From positions 248,001-312,000 of the forward strand of contig JAKJXP020000043.1 in assembly GCA_022225965.2 (NCBI GenBank): DNA of 64,000 nucleotides. The letters are read 5' to 3'. The notes beneath the pieces were generated by a model. That model did not search any database. It saw only the letters and a list, made by a program, of their open reading frames with translations, and was not told the origin of the DNA. The stretch's first letter is position 1, and each line of letters starts with the position of its first letter. Both the position numbers and the translations under genes were made by a program. The stretch is from Diatrype stigma. Taxonomy: Eukaryota; Ascomycota; Sordariomycetes; Xylariales; Diatrypaceae. Positions 60,601 through 64,000 of this stretch are shown one piece after another.

Positions 60601-63600
60601 TTATTTGTTATATGCTTTGGCATATTAATCGGCTTTTTAATGCCAAAAATTAAATAAATCGTAAGGATTTTGGGTTTATTTGGCTTAAGCTTTATTAAAG
60701 GGCTTTATATTTCGTTATAAGCGCCTAAAATAACGATAATATTAAATATTACATTAATAATTAATATACTAAAGTTGGGCCCGTTTTTTATATATGTAAT
60801 TTTAAATTATAAATAAAACAATTTAATAAAGTCGTTTATATTATAAAGCATAATATTTATAACAATTGCCGTTATTATTAAAATAAAATTAAATTTTACG
60901 TTTATCGGAATTATATCGTTTATAACGCTATAAATATAAGGATTTTATATTATAGCTATAAATATATTTATCGCTGCGCCTATAATTAAAACTGCTAAAA
61001 CTAAGGCTTTTATGCTTTTTATTTATAATGCTATAAAATAATTATTATCGATATTATTTTGAATCGTTTTTATTTTAGCATTTTTAAGTATTATAATAAA
61101 ATAATTAAATATATTTTATATTACGATTATTTACGGGATTTTGGCATTTATTACCGCTTTAAATGCTTAAGAATATAATATAATAAAATTAAAGCTACGA
61201 TTATTAAAAAAAGCTTTATAATTAACCGAAATATAAGCCCGTTATTTTGTTATTAAAGTAACCTTGCGATAATTAATAACTTTTCGTACGACGGCTTTAT
61301 TTCTTAATTATACGTCGACATTGATTTAGAAATTATCTAAAGCAACGAATGTTATATATTTTTCGGTAAAATTAATTAATGCGCCGTAAAAATGCATAAA
61401 ATCGTTACTTATAAGCATATTAAGGTATTTTTTTCCGTTTAAAACCCATTTTTGCTTTTTAAATTCCGTAATAACGTTTTTGCCATTTTTGCTTTTACCG
61501 GGTAAATAAAACTTAAATGTTGCTTATTCCTTTATTTATTTTTCCCGATTCTTTAAACCTTTTTAAGTCGGGCTTTTATAAAATGGTTTAAAATAAGTAA
61601 AATAAAACGCTTAATAAAAGTGCGACCCGCCTTTAAATCCATATAAACCTTAAAATCTGGACTTTTTAGTATTATTCGAATTTTTATTTTAACGTACGTA
61701 TAATTTAATAATATATTATTATCGTTAAGGTTTAAAGGTAATATTATTTTTACCGTTAAAGGTTTTAATTTAATGAAGGGATTTATTAATTAAACTTAAA
61801 ATGTTTATTTAATTTGTTTATTTTAAACTTAAAAAATTATATTCGGTTCGTAACTTTATTAAAAATGCTTAAATAATTTGTTTTTAAATGGAAAAACGTC
61901 GTAATAAATATTATATATACGTCGTATCATATTCGTTAGTAATAAATTTTGAATGTTTTCGTTTACGATTGTTTTCGGCATAACGTATTTCTTTAAATGC
62001 CGTTTTCGTTACATTATAATAAGAAATATATAAAAGTATTAATAATATATTAATGATTTTTTAAAAACCATATATAGCTTTTCGTCGTTTTTTAAGTTTT
62101 AAAATAACTTATTCGAACTATTAGCATTTTTTATTAATCCAAATTGATTTTCGGAATTTCCGCTTTGGTTTATTTAATAAATACCGTTTCGGCTTTTATA
62201 TACCTTTTTGCGATATTTTTAGCTTTCGTTACGTTGGTTTTTTTCGTTATTTCGTCGATTACGTCGTTCGTTTTGGCCGTTTCGCTTATTAACGGATCGA
62301 TTTTTTTTACGCTGGTTATTTCGTTAATCGCTACGTTTATTATCCCGATAATTCTTACGTTTATCGTTTCGTCGATTATTACGTCGGTCGTCGTTACGGC
62401 AATTTCCGTATCGTAAGCGGTAAATATTAAAATATTCTATATATTCGTTTTCTTTTTAATAATCGTATCGGAAACGGCTTTTATTACGCTAATAGTTTCG
62501 ATTTTAAGGCTTGCAAAAATACTCGTCGTAATTTCGTTTTTTCGATTGCTTTAAAAAACGTAAGCTGCTTTACGTATTGTTATAATATAAAACCTTTAAA
62601 TTTCCCGAACGCGTTTATATAAGGTATTTTTAAAATATTAACGCTAAAAGGGTCGCTTTATTTTGCTTAATTTAAAGCATATATATCTTAAATGTTTTAT
62701 ATTAAAAAAGCTATTTTAAATATTACTTTACGGCTAAATTTATATAATTCCAAATTTATATTATAATTCCGTATTAATTAATATTATTATTAATTAGGAT
62801 TTCCATTATACGAATTCATTTAAGCTTTTTTATAACGTAAATTTATAAAGCGTTTTCGTTTTTTACTAAATCGCATAAAACGAAATATAAAGAATTGAAT
62901 TATATTATTGCCATTATTACGTCGAATCGGAATCGATTAATTAAAGCTAATAATATGGCCTGGATTTTAATTACGCGGAATTATATACGATTAAATTCCT
63001 AAAATTCGTTATTTTATTATATAATAACTAAACCGATTAATAAGGTTTAAAATAATATTAATAATTGCTTTTTATAATCCGCTCGATTTGTTTTGTTTTT
63101 TAAGAAGCTATTTATGCGATTATAAAATATATACGTATCGATAAAAATAATTGGTATTTTTATAAAAATAAAGCTTATATTTTTTGGATTTGGCTCGTAT
63201 AAATTAAAAATTCCGATATTATTTTTTTAAGCTTATAACTTAATAAAGATTAATTTTAAAAAGCTAAATAATAATATATATTAAAAAAGTCGTTTCGTCG
63301 GTCGAAAAAACATAATCCTTATTAATATGAATTATAATTATTATTAATATGCATTTCCGTAATTAAAATACGGGTTTAATTATTAAATTAGCCCATTACT
63401 TTTTAAACGTTTTTTTAAATCTGTTTGCTTATATTTATTATAAAATTTACAAATTAATTGCTAAACTGAATTATTAAGTTTTAAAAATCGCCAATTTTGG
63501 CGTTAAATTTTACAATAATTCTTAAATTAAAACTTATTTGCTTATATATTGCTTGAATTAATTTTATATTTCCGTTTAATTTATTTATATTAAATTTATT

Positions 63601-64000
63601 ATAGGAATCTTATAAAATTGCATTCGTTATACGTAATTTATTACGAATATCCGTTATTATTGCTTTAATTAAGTCGTATAATATTTTTAATTAACTTGCT
63701 TCGTTTAATAACCGGCGTTTTTAATTTTAATTGCCCGCCATATTATTTATAGGCTTATGCCAAAATAAGCTATTATTTCTTAATTTTAAATACGAATAAG
63801 CCTCGGAAACAAAATCGATATTGCTTATAAATTGTTTAATAAAATTTCGTTTATATAATTTATATATTAAATTTTTAATGGTTTTTTTTATTTGGGCTAT
63901 TATTTTGGCTTATTTTTCTTTTTCGTCGTGTCTTTGGTTAATAATCGTAAATTCTTCGAATTTTTCCGGTATTAATTAAAAGTCTAAAAAAAACGGATAT

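Larger units (their letters stand above)
55775..64000 (-). mobile_element. Gypsy 4, LTR retrotransposon, runs out of window
   Basis: RIP-altered island with integrase C-terminus (57.6-58.0 kb) and reverse transcriptase (60.2-60.6 kb) on the minus strand in normal Gypsy order. The outer ~1.3 kb (about 55,780-57,120) carries tandem repeats and probably includes the 3' LTR, but its partner lies outside the window so limits are unproven. Sequence above about 61 kb is expected to hold protease and gag; nothing readable was found. The open frame at 62,144-62,416 (Val/Ile/Thr/Ser-rich, plus) is antisense to the element. Confidence 0.75.

Noticed and set aside
62144..62416. 90-codon hydrophobic frame that looks like a membrane protein
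   Set aside because: Val/Ile/Phe-rich composition arises from TTT/ATT/GTT codons in RIP-altered DNA antisense to Gypsy 4; no start context or conserved feature.

Overview
The window looks like the genome of a filamentous ascomycete (Pezizomycotina) with a two-phase base composition. Gene-bearing blocks of ordinary GC content (1-6,024, about 49,770-55,770) alternate with very AT-rich islands (6,025-about 49,770 and about 55,770-64,000). The islands are full of stop codons. They have lost CpA/TpG but kept CpG, which is the signature of repeat-induced point mutation (RIP). The species cannot be named from this sequence. No tRNA, rRNA or CRISPR array was recognised.

Gene blocks. The left edge holds the 3' end of a DUF3433-type membrane protein gene (1-528). 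Three further genes share a short repeated motif ending in G-x-Q-[VI]-[IL]-G, which resembles fungal amyloid-signalling motifs (sigma and PP) and the animal RHIM core: (a) a 255-aa protein on the minus strand (3,619-4,386) with four copies and no recognisable effector domain; (b) a 381-aa minus-strand protein (50,665-51,810) with an N-terminal HeLo-like/SesA-like domain and three copies at its C-terminus, the architecture of HELLP-type cell-death executioners; (c) a plus-strand gene (53,386-54,116) with one intron, coding for a single-pass membrane protein with one copy before the membrane segment and a 14-cysteine domain after it. Together they suggest a candidate amyloid-signalling module in which a membrane-anchored, possibly sensing protein takes the place of the usual NLR, with an adaptor-like motif protein and a membrane-acting effector. 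That is inference; the shared motifs and architectures are seen directly.

First island. A composite Gypsy-type LTR region has 120-bp LTRs at 6,025-6,144 and 17,268-17,387, with protein remnants on both strands and a 0.5-kb palindrome. It is followed by a patchwork of old repeats and an 18-bp minisatellite (about 17,600-30,700). Five copies of one Tad1-like LINE lie at 20,025, 22,283 (full length), 35,361, 38,416 and 40,798. All share the 3' end and each has a 15-17-bp target duplication. A second Gypsy element (30,706-45,461, 259-bp LTRs, ATAAT target duplication) carries three of the LINE copies inside it. A third Gypsy remnant follows at 45.6-49.8 kb. The island lies between gene (a) and genes (b)/(c); without it, (a) and (b) would be tandem neighbours about 2.5 kb apart.

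Second island. From about 55,770 to the window end lies a minus-strand Gypsy element with tandem repeats in its outer part, an integrase C-terminus near 57.6-58.0 kb and reverse transcriptase near 60.2-60.6 kb. All transposon proteins in the window are broken by RIP; the three motif genes are intact and not RIP-mutated.
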